Source of the DNA: CAYLRY01 sp964386535
Lineage (GTDB): Bacteria > Chloroflexota > Dehalococcoidia > Dehalococcoidales > UBA3254
Length of the DNA stretch: 35,481 nucleotides
Assembly (NCBI GenBank): GCA_964386535.1
Contig: CAYLRY010000030.1
Location: 1-35,481 of the forward strand
Direction: 5' to 3'
Shown here: positions 1-8,474 of the stretch, piece after piece
Layout of the letters: each line of letters opens with the position of its first letter
Position numbering within the stretch: the stretch's first letter is position 1
Notes under the pieces: model-generated
Databases searched by the model: none
What the model was told of the DNA's origin: nothing
What the model saw: only the letters and a program-made list of their open reading frames with translations
Program-made: the position numbers and the translations under genes

Positions 1-430
1 TATCCGTGGTCATATAGGGGTTGCCGGTACCTCCGGCAAAGATCACTACCCGGCCTTTTTCCAGGTGGCGGATAGCCCGGCGGCGGATATACATTTCGGC
101 TACCTGCTGTACAGTAATAGCGGACTGAGTACGGGTAATTACGCCGATCTTCTCCAGGGCATCCTGAAGAGCCAGACCGTTAATAACGGTAGCCAGCATA
201 CCGGCATAATCAGCAGTGACCCGGTCCATTCCAAAGCGGGAGATTCTCTCCCCTCTCCAGAAATTGCCGCTGCCGATGACAACAGCTACCTGTGTTCCTG
301 AATCAACTACATTTTTAATTTGCTGGGCAATGCATTTCAGGATGGGGAAATCAATACCAAATCCGGCCTCACCGGCAAAAGCTTCCCCGCTCAGCTTGAG
401 AAGCACCCGTTTGTAAGCAGCTCTTGGCAT
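1..430 (-). CDS. pyrH: UMP kinase (uridylate kinase), 3' end outside window
   Basis: Cytoplasmic UMP kinase that phosphorylates UMP to UDP with ATP in pyrimidine nucleotide synthesis. The reverse-strand translation starts MPRAAYKRVLLKLSGEAF, the usual N-terminus of the bacterial amino-acid-kinase-fold PyrH. It continues with VVIGSGNFWRGE, the nucleotide-binding loop (often GGGN in relatives, here GSGN), and ends in the window near VVIFAGGTGNPYMTTD, a known PyrH segment. About 143 residues are visible of roughly 240. The ATG at 428-430 has an AAAGGA ribosome site upstream. It lies downstream of rpsB and tsf in the order typical of bacteria, but a 487-bp gap, a hairpin and its own promoter suggest separate transcription. 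Confidence 0.95.
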   Translation of the reverse strand, partial: MPRAAYKRVLLKLSGEAFAGEAGFGIDFPILKCIAQQIKNVVDSGTQVAVVIGSGNFWRGERISRFGMDRVTADYAGMLATVINGLALQDALEKIGVITRTQSAITVQQVAEMYIRRRAIRHLEKGRVVIFAGGTGNPYMTTD

Positions 431-491
431 ATAATTTTAATCCTTTTTAAATCCTTCAATGGATAAACGCAAATAAAAATCCCAAAAATAA

Positions 492-519
492 ATTATAACC
501 GGTTGCCAGCAAAAGGCAA
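492..519 (-). promoter_or_regulatory. Sigma70-type promoter for pyrH
   Basis: On the minus strand TTGCCT (514-519) is followed after 16 bp by a perfect TATAAT (492-497). The predicted transcript starts near 485, giving a leader of about 55 nt before the pyrH ATG. Confidence 0.6.
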
Positions 520-860
520 TGTATCATAACACCATCAGGAATTAATCCGAAAATGGTGTTTTTTTCCGGCTGGCCAGTATGTACAATTCTTGTCTTTTCC
601 CACAAAGAAGATAAATTATAAAGGAACTTTCACTTGAATCAAGTTTACTCTAAAAGCGCTGTAGTTGCCAATAGTCCCCGGAACCCGGATCAGGTACAAA
701 AAGGACAATAAAAATATATTGGTCAGGCTATCCTGAATTTTAACTGTCAGGAAGGCGCTGCGGGAGAGGATAAATGGATACAGATAATCTTCGATTTCTT
801 TAAAAGGTGGAAACAGAAGCAAGGTAACCGGCAAGTTGTGAATACTCCCGAATGTAAATG
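520..860. other. Intergenic stretch between tsf and pyrH, no gene recognised
   Basis: About 340 bp with no convincing gene. A minus-strand frame of 72 codons (616-834) starts with TTG, has no clear ribosome site, is hydrophobic and low in complexity, and matches no family I recognise. The stretch is probably untranslated spacer. Confidence 0.5.
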
Positions 861-900
861 TTAAGACCGCTTTCCCACAAAAGCGAGAAGGCGGTCTTAA
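861..900 (-). terminator. Hairpin downstream of tsf
   Basis: A perfect 10-bp inverted repeat, TTAAGACCGC (861-870) and GCGGTCTTAA (891-900), with a smaller GCTTT/AAAGC pairing inside. It lies 17 nt after the tsf stop on the minus strand. The tail is not a strong U-run, so termination may be partial or factor-assisted. Confidence 0.6.
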
Positions 901-917
901 AAAACGGATGGTTCTAT

Positions 918-1421
918 TTATTTTCCAAGTTCAAATCTAACAAAACGTCCTATTCTAATATTTTCACCAGTTTTGGCAATGAGCTCGGTGACGATATCCT
1001 GAATGGTTTTGGTAGGGTCTTTAATATAAGGCTGGAGCAAAAGGCAGGCATTCTTGAAATCTATATCCACTCCGGCGGGACAATCTTCCTTTGAGATGTA
1101 CTCGGGAGACATGGCAGCCACCTGCATGGCTATATTATAGGCCAGGTCTTTGAATTCAGTGGTGCGGGCTACGAAGTCTGTTTCAGTATTCAATTCCACC
1201 AGAGATCCAATTCTTCCGCCGGCATGAATATAGGAAACAATGAGACCCTGTTTGACCGTACGGTTAGAGGTCTTCTGGGCCTTTACCATGCCCTGTTCCT
1301 GTAGTAATTTAATCGCTTTAGCTTTATCACCATTACATTCTTTAAGCGCATTCCGGCATTCCATAATACCGGCTCCGCTCTCTTGCCGTAAATCCTTAAT
1401 TTGTTCAATTGTAATTTCCAA
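918..1421 (-). CDS. tsf: Elongation factor Ts, short form
   Basis: Guanine nucleotide exchange factor for EF-Tu. The protein begins (M/L)EITIEQIKDLRQESGAGI, the N-terminal UBA-like domain with the family motif ESGAGIMECRNAL, followed by the core motif ELNTETDFVARTTEFKDLA that contacts EF-Tu. At 167 residues it is the short form with one C-terminal subdomain, as in Chloroflexota and cyanobacteria, not the roughly 280-residue E. coli type. I place the start at the TTG at 1419-1421: a GGGGGG Shine-Dalgarno lies 4 nt upstream. A longer reading from the TTG at 1431-1433 would put that ribosome site inside the gene. It follows rpsB by 17 nt and is surely co-transcribed with it. Confidence 0.94.
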   Translation of the reverse strand: MEITIEQIKDLRQESGAGIMECRNALKECNGDKAKAIKLLQEQGMVKAQKTSNRTVKQGLIVSYIHAGGRIGSLVELNTETDFVARTTEFKDLAYNIAMQVAAMSPEYISKEDCPAGVDIDFKNACLLLQPYIKDPTKTIQDIVTELIAKTGENIRIGRFVRFELGK

Positions 1422-1438
1422 ATTTCCCCCCAATTTTT

Positions 1439-2266
1439 CTATTGATCAAGAAGATCTGAATCAGCGTCATCCGGAAGATCAATGCCGGGCGGCATAGCAG
1501 TGTAAGTACTCATAACTGCCGGTCCACCTGGAGCTGCAGCGGTGGTTTCTTCCTCTGTCTCCTCCTTCGGAGCCAGTACCTGAACACCCTTACCCTCAAT
1601 GACAGCATCCGCAATTTTACTGCATATCAGTTTAACTGCTCGGATTGCATCATCATTAGCCGGTATAATGGTTTCCATATCGTCCGGATTACAGTTGGTA
1701 TCGCAGATAGCGACCACGGGTATATCCACTCTTTTAGCCTCCATCAAGGCTATTTTATCCTTGGTGGGATCTACAATGAAGAGAATACTGGGCAGCCTGG
1801 TCATCTCTTTAATGCCGCCCAGTTGCCGGTTAAGACGGACGATTTCCTCTTCCAGCTTGGAGGCTTCCTTCTTGGGCAGACGGGTGAATTCTCCCTTGGC
1901 CCGCTGGTCTTCCAGGCGCACCAGGTAATCAATACGAGACTGAATGGTGCTGAAGTTGGTGAGGGTGCCACCCAGCCAGCGTTGATTGACATAATACATA
2001 CCGCAGCGCTTGGCCTCTGATTCAACTGATTCCTGGGCCTGTTTCTTGGTACCGACGAAGAGAATGGTACCGCCGTCAGCTACTGTCTGTCTTACCTTTT
2101 CCTGGGCTTTAACGAGTAGCTTGACCGTTTGCTCCAGGTCAATGATATGGATGCCGTTGCGTTTAGTGAAGATATACTTCTTCATCCTGGGATGCCAGCC
2201 GCTGGCCTGGTGACCGAAATGAGCACCGGCTTCTAGCAATTGTTTTATAGAACTGGTATCTGCCAA
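1439..2266 (-). CDS. rpsB: 30S ribosomal protein S2
   Basis: Small-subunit ribosomal protein S2. Family motifs are clear: LLEAGAHFGHQ near residues 10-20, WHPRMKKYIFTKRNGIHIID, VNQRWLGGTLTNF and DNCNP-like CDTNCNPDD. The core of about 230 residues is followed by a tail of roughly 45 residues rich in Glu, Ala and Pro that ends DDADSDLLDQ. Such tails vary among lineages. The start codon is TTG, supported by an AAAGGGGT ribosome site 6 nt upstream. It is the first gene of the rpsB-tsf unit with a promoter directly upstream. Confidence 0.96.
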   Translation of the reverse strand: MADTSSIKQLLEAGAHFGHQASGWHPRMKKYIFTKRNGIHIIDLEQTVKLLVKAQEKVRQTVADGGTILFVGTKKQAQESVESEAKRCGMYYVNQRWLGGTLTNFSTIQSRIDYLVRLEDQRAKGEFTRLPKKEASKLEEEIVRLNRQLGGIKEMTRLPSILFIVDPTKDKIALMEAKRVDIPVVAICDTNCNPDDMETIIPANDDAIRAVKLICSKIADAVIEGKGVQVLAPKEETEEETTAAAPGGPAVMSTYTAMPPGIDLPDDADSDLLDQ

Positions 2267-2308
2267 ATTTTACCCCTTTCTAGCTTTATATTTCGTTACT
2301 AAGTTACC

Positions 2309-2337
2309 AGTATAACATAACTCTGAAAGGCCGGCAA
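2309..2337 (-). promoter_or_regulatory. Sigma70-type promoter for rpsB-tsf
   Basis: Minus strand TTGCCG (2332-2337), 17-bp spacer, TATACT (2309-2314). The predicted start near 2302 leaves a leader of about 36 nt. That is too short for the long S2 autoregulatory leader known in enterobacteria. Confidence 0.7.
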
Positions 2338-2462
2338 GAAATTTTTTTTATGTATTATTTCAGATCATACAAAAAGAAAGGAGAGAAGGGAGAAATCTGG
2401 AAATCCAAGCTCCAAGCTTTGAACAAATAAAAATAATAATATTCAGCGGCAGTTGTGGCAAT

Positions 2463-2693
2463 ATGGTATTACTAACGGCATACTTAAACAGTTTTACTAC
2501 CAGAATAGACCGCTTATATACCTTTCAGGTTAAGGTCACGTCAGGGGAAGGCAGACTACCGCAGAGGAGTATTATAGATCTGGCCAGTCTGGAGACCGTG
2601 GACAAAGGTCGCCTAAAGGATAAATGCGGAGAATTAAGCCCTGAAAAAATGGCGCAGGTAGATAAAGCAATCAAGGTCAGCCTGGGGTTATAA
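2463..2693 (+). pseudogene. MazF/PemK-type toxin, C-terminal fragment
   Basis: The 76 residues match the second half of MazF-family endoribonucleases. YTFQVKVTSGEGRLPQRS corresponds to the YPFEV...GGLP strand region, and LETVDKGRLKDKCGELS followed by KAIKVSLGL corresponds to the family's typical 'IRTIDKSRL...VDEAL..SLGL' ending. The N-terminal part of about 35-40 residues, with the GDIW start and the RPALVI strand that carries the conserved active-site Arg, is absent. Upstream in-frame sequence is A/T- and purine-rich and does not resemble it. No MazE antitoxin is present. The fragment is probably a nonfunctional remnant of a toxin-antitoxin module. Confidence 0.7.
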
Positions 2694-2726
2694 TCTGGAG
2701 AAAACAAGAGGAAAGCACTCCAACAG

Positions 2727-2756
2727 AAAGGCCAGCCGTTCAGGACTGGCCTTTTT
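2727..2756. terminator. Bidirectional intrinsic terminator
   Basis: AAAGGCCAG (2727-2735) pairs perfectly with CTGGCCTTT (2746-2754) around a 10-nt loop. The plus strand continues into TTTTTCTC. It lies between the toxin remnant (plus) and the 3' end of the MMPL gene (minus), and can serve both. Confidence 0.8.
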
Positions 2757-2788
2757 CTCAGGATAACTAATTTGCACTGGTTTCAGAG

Positions 2789-5107
2789 TTAATTTATTTC
2801 CATATCCTTTTTCCGCGTGACCCTTATACTCTGGTTTACTCTCAGAGGGACAGGCACAGGTACCGGTCGCACCACGGGTCTGCGGGCTGCAGGCAGCGCC
2901 GGCCTGGCGGGCTTTTCCGGCTTCTGCTCATTCTCCCCCAGACTGATATTGGGTAGCCAGGCCAGCCATTTGGGCATATACCAGTTGAACCTGCCCAGGA
3001 GTTTCATGGTAGCCGGCACCAGCACAGAACGGACCAGGGTGGCATCCAGAAGGACCGCCACAGCCAGTCCAAAACCCATTTGCTGGAACATGACCATATC
3101 GCCCAGGGCAAAGCCGCCGAAAACCGCCACCATGATCAGGGCTGCGCCGGTAATCAGTTTGCCGGTAGAAAGCAGACCGTAGGAGACAGCCTCAGAGTTA
3201 TTACCGGTCTGGCTGAACCGTTCGCGAATACGGCTTAGCAGGAAGACCTGGTAGTCCATAGAGAGGCCGAAGAGCATGGCAAACAGGAAGAGCGGCAGCC
3301 AGGTCTCAATCACATCCACCTGCTGGAATCCGAAGAGCGAAGCACCCACGCCGTGCTGGAAGACCAGCACCATCAAGCCGTAAGCCGCGGCTACTGAAAG
3401 CAGGTTCATGACAATAGCGGTGGCAGGTATGACTATGGAGCGGAAAGCCAGGGTTAATACGATAAAGCTGAGTGACAGGATAAAGGCAAAGATCAAGGGC
3501 GTATAGCTGTCAGTGGTAGCATTAAAGTCCAGGATAAAGGCTGTCTCTCCAGTTACCAGAGGACTGATCCCGGTACCTGAGAAAGCCTCCGGTATATAAA
3601 TTGCCCGCAAGCGCTCTACGGCATCCATGGCGTCTTTACTCAGGGGGTCGCCAGCCATACCGATGCGGACCACCATCAGGTTTTTCTCAGGATAGGCAGA
3701 GACAACAGAGGGGGTAAAAGAAGCATCCTCAGAAACCCTGGCCTGAAGTGCAGCCAACGCAATTTGCATGCCTGAAGAATCCACATCACCCGGTATCACC
3801 ACCAGAGCCGGCGAATCCATGCCCAGGTGAAACTCCTGCTGCAGGACCAGGAATCCCTGTTTGGCCCTTAAATCATCCGGAATGCCGCTGATGCCGGACA
3901 TACCGGTATTTTTATCCAGGTAGGGGTAGGCGGCCAGTCCCAGCAGGACTATGGCCAGTACCAGGCTGACCACCGGCAGGCGGGTTACTATGCGGGTGGT
4001 GCGCACCCAGAATCCTTTTGATTCATCACCCGCAGAGGCTGCTGCCCTGCGCCGGATTAAAGGTATCCGCAGGGCATTAACCTTATCCCCAAAGATGCTC
4101 AGGAGGGCCGGCAGAAGGGTGATTGAGGCAGCCACAGCTACAAAGACGACCAGGATAGCGCCGATGCCCATGGTTTTAAAGATGCTCATGGGGAAGATGA
4201 TCAGGCCGGCCAGGGCCAGCATGACGGTGATGCCGCTGAACAGGACGGCCTTATTGGCTGTGGCCCCGGTCCTGGCGATGGCTTCGAGCCTGGATAATCC
4301 TCTGGCCCGCTCCTCACGGAAGCGTGTCAGGATGAACAATGAATAGTCAATACCTACTGCAAGCCCCATCATGGTGATCATGTTGGTAACGGTGAAGGTA
4401 AGGTCCATGAACTGGCCCACAAGGGCAGTCAGTCCCAGGGCGGCTATGATGGCCACGATGCCCAGGGCAATAGGAAAAAAAGCGGCAGCCAGGGCGCCGA
4501 AAACAATAGCCAGCACTACCAGTGCTACGGTAATGCCGATTGACTCGCCGGTCTGCATGGTGTTTTCAGCCAGGCGAGTGGTGTCCTGTGTGAAGGAGGC
4601 ATCCCCTGTGTGAAAAATTTCGAATTCGCCTCCGGCAGTATAGGAACTGCTTACCCTGTAAATTTGTTCCACCTTTTCCGCAGATCCTTCAGGCATGGTA
4701 AGGGTGATAAATGTGCTATGGCGGTCCGTGGAAACCAGGGCTTCAGCGCCGGTGGTGTAATAGTTCATACCACCCAGGACGGTATCCTGTCCCAGAGCCA
4801 TTACGGCGGAGAACAGCCCTTCAACTGCCTGGCGGTATTGCGGATCATCTACTGTAAGAGTTTTTGAGCGTATGATAATCATTTCCTCAAGGGTAGTGTC
4901 TTTACCCAGATTTTGATCAAGGATGGCCTGGGCTTGCTGTGACTCCGGGTTATTGGTTACCTCCATATCGGTAGTCAGAGCCCCGCCCAGCAGGGTAAAA
5001 ATAATAACTGCCGCGGCTACCAGGATGCCGGCCCAGATGCCGGCAGTAATCCAGGGTCGCCGGGCGGCTGCTCGCGCTATAGATTCTACTCCCAGGTTAA
5101 GTTTCAT
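2789..5107 (-). CDS. MMPL-family RND transporter
   Basis: Inner-membrane RND-superfamily transporter of the MMPL type, 772 residues, a usual length. The first membrane helix is near residues 19-41 and is followed by a large external loop to about 188. A cluster of helices then includes VGIDYSLFILTRFREE near 251-266, the MMPL motif whose Asp-Tyr pair belongs to the proton-relay region. The pattern repeats in the second half (LSMDYQVFLLSRIRE), consistent with internal duplication and about 12 helices. The C-terminal tail is Pro/Arg-rich (VVRPVPVPVPLRV) and likely cytoplasmic. The ATG has a GGAG site 7 nt upstream. Substrate is unknown; relatives export lipids or amphiphiles. No MFP partner or TetR regulator adjoins it. 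Confidence 0.92.
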   Translation of the reverse strand: MKLNLGVESIARAAARRPWITAGIWAGILVAAAVIIFTLLGGALTTDMEVTNNPESQQAQAILDQNLGKDTTLEEMIIIRSKTLTVDDPQYRQAVEGLFSAVMALGQDTVLGGMNYYTTGAEALVSTDRHSTFITLTMPEGSAEKVEQIYRVSSSYTAGGEFEIFHTGDASFTQDTTRLAENTMQTGESIGITVALVVLAIVFGALAAAFFPIALGIVAIIAALGLTALVGQFMDLTFTVTNMITMMGLAVGIDYSLFILTRFREERARGLSRLEAIARTGATANKAVLFSGITVMLALAGLIIFPMSIFKTMGIGAILVVFVAVAASITLLPALLSIFGDKVNALRIPLIRRRAAASAGDESKGFWVRTTRIVTRLPVVSLVLAIVLLGLAAYPYLDKNTGMSGISGIPDDLRAKQGFLVLQQEFHLGMDSPALVVIPGDVDSSGMQIALAALQARVSEDASFTPSVVSAYPEKNLMVVRIGMAGDPLSKDAMDAVERLRAIYIPEAFSGTGISPLVTGETAFILDFNATTDSYTPLIFAFILSLSFIVLTLAFRSIVIPATAIVMNLLSVAAAYGLMVLVFQHGVGASLFGFQQVDVIETWLPLFLFAMLFGLSMDYQVFLLSRIRERFSQTGNNSEAVSYGLLSTGKLITGAALIMVAVFGGFALGDMVMFQQMGFGLAVAVLLDATLVRSVLVPATMKLLGRFNWYMPKWLAWLPNISLGENEQKPEKPARPALPAARRPVVRPVPVPVPLRVNQSIRVTRKKDMEIN

Positions 5108-5134
5108 AGTTTACTCCTTCGCAGTTTTTGTCGT

Positions 5135-5152
5135 TAATATGAATCCATATTA
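5135..5152. promoter_or_regulatory. Palindromic operator candidate upstream of the MMPL gene
   Basis: Perfect 7-bp arms TAATATG / CATATTA around 4 bp, located 27 nt before the MMPL start codon. MMPL genes are often repressed by TetR-type proteins binding such sites, but no regulator gene is nearby. The site is inferred from symmetry alone. Confidence 0.35.
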
Positions 5153-5249
5153 CCCCGTAAAAACGGATTTTAGGCTCATCCAAGGGGGGGATTTGCTACT
5201 GTACGGTTGGATAGTTTTTAGCCTGGCTGGAAGACTAAATGAATTTGCC

Positions 5250-5278
5250 TTGACGGTAAAATTTTCTGAGAGTAACAT
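5250..5278 (+). promoter_or_regulatory. Promoter candidate for the BMP protein-kinase pair
   Basis: TTGACG (5250-5255), 17-bp spacer, TAACAT (5273-5278). The expected start near 5285 gives a leader of about 67 nt to the TTG start at 5352. Confidence 0.5.
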
Positions 5279-5351
5279 AAGGTAACCAGAAAAGTGGTAA
5301 AAATTATCGCTACCAGCAACTGTTCCAGGCTATTATCAGCGGGGGTTAATA

Positions 5352-6419
5352 TTGAGTCCGTTCAGGGGAAAAAGCAAGGCTAATTATGATAGAGTTCTTT
5401 GGTTCATTTCACGTTCAGGTTACGAATTCTTCCGGCTCCTGGTCCCGGTTATACTCATCACAGGTATGGTAATTGCCTGTTTTCTAAGCGCCTGCAGCGG
5501 GAATAACCTCCAAGAGGGAGACAAAAAAAGCGTCCTGAATGTTGGCCTGATCCTGGCCTCAGGAGGAATGGGCGATAGATCCTTTAATGATTCGGCGTAT
5601 AAAGGCCTGCTGGATGCTCAGAGGCGGTTTAATATCCGTTTTGAAACTGTCAACTTTGCCAGTCTGGAATCCAATCTGGATACCCTGCGCCGTTTTGCCA
5701 GGAGTGATTATGACCTGATCATCGGGATCGCCTACGAGAACCAGGAGACTGTAAAAACGGTGGCTGCCGAATTTCCCCAAAAACGTTTTGCAGCCATTGA
5801 TGTGGAACTGGCCGGAGATAATATCGCCTCCGTCGTCTACAGGGAGCAGGAAGCAGATTTCCTGATGGGAGTCCTGGCAGCTATGGTCACCAGGACCGGT
5901 AAAGTTGGGGTGATCGGAGGAACGGATATCCCGGCTATAAGGCGCATTATTTCCGGCTTCAAGCAGGGAGCAGCTTACCAGGACAGCAGCGTAGAGGTAT
6001 TTACCGATATTGCCGGTACTTTTTCTGATCCGCAGGTTGGTTATACCATAGCTATCAACCGGTACAACCAGGGAATAGATATCATCCATAATGCTGCCAG
6101 TAAGACGGGCCTGGGCATAATCCAGGCTGCCCAGCAGGTCAACAAATGGACTACGGGGACAAGCGGAGACCAACGCAGCCTGGCACCGGGGAACATGCTG
6201 GGTAACCGGCCCAAACGGGTGGATACGGCAGTACAGATGATTATAGAAGAGACCAGTCTGGGTGCTTTTAAAGCCGGCGTCCGATCTCTGGGACTAAAAG
6301 AAAACGGTCTTCAACTGGGACCTTTTGACGGGAGCGTAGTTAGCAGAACTATGGAGGACCGTTTGGAAGAACTTAAACAAAAAATCATTAATGGTGAGAT
6401 CAGGGTCCAGGCCGAATAG
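5352..6419 (+). CDS. BMP-family (Med/PnrA-type) solute-binding lipoprotein
   Basis: Extracytoplasmic binding protein of the basic membrane protein family (type I periplasmic fold). An N-terminal membrane segment (about residues 29-48) ends in the lipobox LSAC, so Cys48 would be lipidated. Family motifs follow: VGLILASGGMGDRSFNDSAYKG (beginning of the mature domain), DLIIGIAYENQ, FAAIDVE, VVYREQEADFLMGVLAAM, KVGVIGGTDIPAIRRIISGF. Characterised relatives (PnrA of Treponema) bind purine nucleosides; ligand here is unproven. The long 28-residue region before the hydrophobic segment is unusual for a signal peptide. The start is TTG with GGGGGT upstream. A sensor kinase begins 5 nt after the stop and no ABC permease or ATPase is present, which points to sensing, not uptake. 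Confidence 0.88.
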   Translation: MSPFRGKSKANYDRVLWFISRSGYEFFRLLVPVILITGMVIACFLSACSGNNLQEGDKKSVLNVGLILASGGMGDRSFNDSAYKGLLDAQRRFNIRFETVNFASLESNLDTLRRFARSDYDLIIGIAYENQETVKTVAAEFPQKRFAAIDVELAGDNIASVVYREQEADFLMGVLAAMVTRTGKVGVIGGTDIPAIRRIISGFKQGAAYQDSSVEVFTDIAGTFSDPQVGYTIAINRYNQGIDIIHNAASKTGLGIIQAAQQVNKWTTGTSGDQRSLAPGNMLGNRPKRVDTAVQMIIEETSLGAFKAGVRSLGLKENGLQLGPFDGSVVSRTMEDRLEELKQKIINGEIRVQAE

Positions 6420-6424
6420 TATTT

Positions 6425-8191
6425 ATGCAAAAGATCAGCGGTTTGAAAAGAATAAAATACTGGATTAACGAAACAACCCAGCGCAGGCTGATTTTCTGGA
6501 GCATTGCCTTCTGGGTGATATCGGTATCTGCCCTTAGCTTTATTTTTTTATGGATAGGCCAGAACCAGATGCTCAACGAGTCACGCCAGCGCAATGTACA
6601 ACTGGCTTCGATGATCAGCCGTGATGTTAACTCCCAGGTGAGCGTTATCTCAGAAAGCACGCGTATATTCACCCAGCGGCTGGAAATGTTGAACCCTCAA
6701 CTGGAGGTACAGGCTGATGCCATGCTGGGATTACGCCTGTCTACACCCCGGTACCGGGCGCTCTATTATTTTTCGGTAGACGGGGTGTTACTACTGCACC
6801 TGACGGATGCCCTGCAAAGTCTGATGGGGATGACCAGCGCCGGCCAGATAGTAAACCGTCCGGCCGTTTCCCTCACAGATGCAGTATCAATGGCTTACAA
6901 TAAGGTGAAAGAGAACCACAGCTATATTTCAGAAGTTTATAACCTGCCCATGGACTATTTGCCTGTACTCTATATCGGTCTGCCGGTCAATTTTTCCACT
7001 GGTGAAACCAGGGTTTTGATATTCGAGGTTGACCTGAGCGATATCTGGCAGAGAATATCCATGACTAGCGTAGGGCAAACGGGCATAACCTATGTTGTTT
7101 CAAGGGAAGGGACTATTATTTCCCATCCTGAACCGTCTTATATAGGACGCCAGATCCCCTCTGAAATCCGCCCGGTACTGGAGAGCTATGAAGGCGTGGC
7201 AGACTATTACGAGTCCTTTAAGAAAAGCAGGATAATAGCATCCTACAGCCCTGTTGGCGGTGCGACAGGATGGGGCATTGTGGTAGAGCAGGAAGAAGCA
7301 GAGGCATATGCGCCGATTATCAGGGCAGGGACATTGATAGGGATTATCTGGGTGGCGCTGGGCCTGGCAGGGACGGCCCTGATTTTCTTTTTAATAAGGA
7401 ATTTCACCCGTCCCATCCAAGAGCTTACAAATACAGCCCGGAATATTGCCCGTACGGGTTACCTGGCGAAAACCGGGATGATAGAGCGAACAGATGAAAT
7501 CGGGCAGCTCAGCCAGGCCTTTGATCAGATGATTGAGCGGATCAATGAGGCGCAGAAAGCCAAAGAGGAAGCTGCCCTGGCAGAGCGGACACGCCTTGCC
7601 CGAGAGCTGCACGATGCCGTTAGCCAGACACTGTTTTCCACCAGCCTGATAGCAGAGGTACTGCCGCGGCTGTGGGAACGTAACCCCGAAGAAGGACGCA
7701 AGCGTCTGGAGGAAGTCCGCCAGTTGACCAGGGGCGCCCTGGCGGAAATGAGGACCCTTCTTTTTGAATTGAGACCGTCAGCGCTCAGAGATGTGGAATT
7801 GCGAGACCTTTTAAAGCAACTGGGCGAATCGGTAATCGGTAGGGCGCGTATACCGGTGTCCCTGGATATTCAGGGCGAGTGCTCCATTCCGCCGGAGGTA
7901 AAAATATCCCTTTACCGTCTGTGCCAGGAGGCGTTGAATAACATTGTCAAGCATTCAGGGGCGACTGAAGCAGGAATAGTTTTGATCTGTGCGCCCGGCA
8001 GGGTAGAACTCCGTATTTCGGACAACGGACGGGGTTTTGATACCGGTTCAGTCCGGGCCGGCAGCCTGGGATTATCCATCATGAAAGAGCGAGCAGAGGC
8101 TATAGGCGCAGAGCTGAGACTTGAAAGCGGTGCGGGCAAAGGCACAATGATATTCGTTTTCTGGAAAGACAGTTCTGCATCTGTCTCATGA
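6425..8191 (+). CDS. Membrane sensor histidine kinase, NarL/DegS (HisKA_3) type
   Basis: Two-component sensor of 588 residues. Helix 1 is near residues 21-43, then an external sensing region of about 250 residues with Cache-like motifs (TYVVSREGTIISHP, GGATGWGIVVEQ). Helix 2 lies near 301-324, then HAMP (about 325-378). The dimerisation and phosphorylation box has His396 in RLARELHDAVSQTLFSTSL, typical of HisKA_3. The ATPase domain has CQEALNNIVKHSGA (N505-N506) and SDNGRGFD. It likely phosphorylates a LuxR-type response regulator, but none is encoded next to it. The gene is 5 nt from the BMP lipoprotein and lacks a strong ribosome site, suggesting translational coupling and a ligand-relay pair. 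Confidence 0.93.
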   Translation: MQKISGLKRIKYWINETTQRRLIFWSIAFWVISVSALSFIFLWIGQNQMLNESRQRNVQLASMISRDVNSQVSVISESTRIFTQRLEMLNPQLEVQADAMLGLRLSTPRYRALYYFSVDGVLLLHLTDALQSLMGMTSAGQIVNRPAVSLTDAVSMAYNKVKENHSYISEVYNLPMDYLPVLYIGLPVNFSTGETRVLIFEVDLSDIWQRISMTSVGQTGITYVVSREGTIISHPEPSYIGRQIPSEIRPVLESYEGVADYYESFKKSRIIASYSPVGGATGWGIVVEQEEAEAYAPIIRAGTLIGIIWVALGLAGTALIFFLIRNFTRPIQELTNTARNIARTGYLAKTGMIERTDEIGQLSQAFDQMIERINEAQKAKEEAALAERTRLARELHDAVSQTLFSTSLIAEVLPRLWERNPEEGRKRLEEVRQLTRGALAEMRTLLFELRPSALRDVELRDLLKQLGESVIGRARIPVSLDIQGECSIPPEVKISLYRLCQEALNNIVKHSGATEAGIVLICAPGRVELRISDNGRGFDTGSVRAGSLGLSIMKERAEAIGAELRLESGAGKGTMIFVFWKDSSASVS

Positions 8192-8347
8192 GTTTAAATG
8201 AGGCGGACAGCCAGAGGAGTTTTTCAGGAATACCAGAATCCGCCATCAAATAGCTTCATACAGGCACAAGGTTTCTGCACTAATTTGGTGAAAAAATCCA
8301 CTCTCGTTTAGCTTTGTTTGATGGTGAATCAAGGAATACTGCCCCTA

Positions 8348-8377
8348 TTGACTAAACAGTTTCCATGGTGTTATCTT
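8348..8377 (+). promoter_or_regulatory. Weak promoter candidate for the SAM-hydrolase-like gene
   Basis: TTGACT (8348-8353), 18-bp spacer, TATCTT (8372-8377). It lies in the 283-bp gap after the kinase, about 90 nt before the next start, and would make that gene a separate unit. Confidence 0.35.
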
Positions 8378-8474
8378 ATCAAGGATTTGCTATTCAGGAA
8401 GAACTATAACTTAAATTTAACATAAAGTAAATATATCCTCCCTGCAACAGGATTAAGTAAGGATGTTTGTTAGC

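Noticed and set aside
616..834. 72-codon minus-strand frame between tsf and pyrH
   Set aside because: TTG start without a ribosome site, hydrophobic low-complexity product, no family resemblance.
5559..6173. Minus-strand frame of 204 codons inside the BMP gene
   Set aside because: Antisense shadow of a clear family member; no ribosome site.
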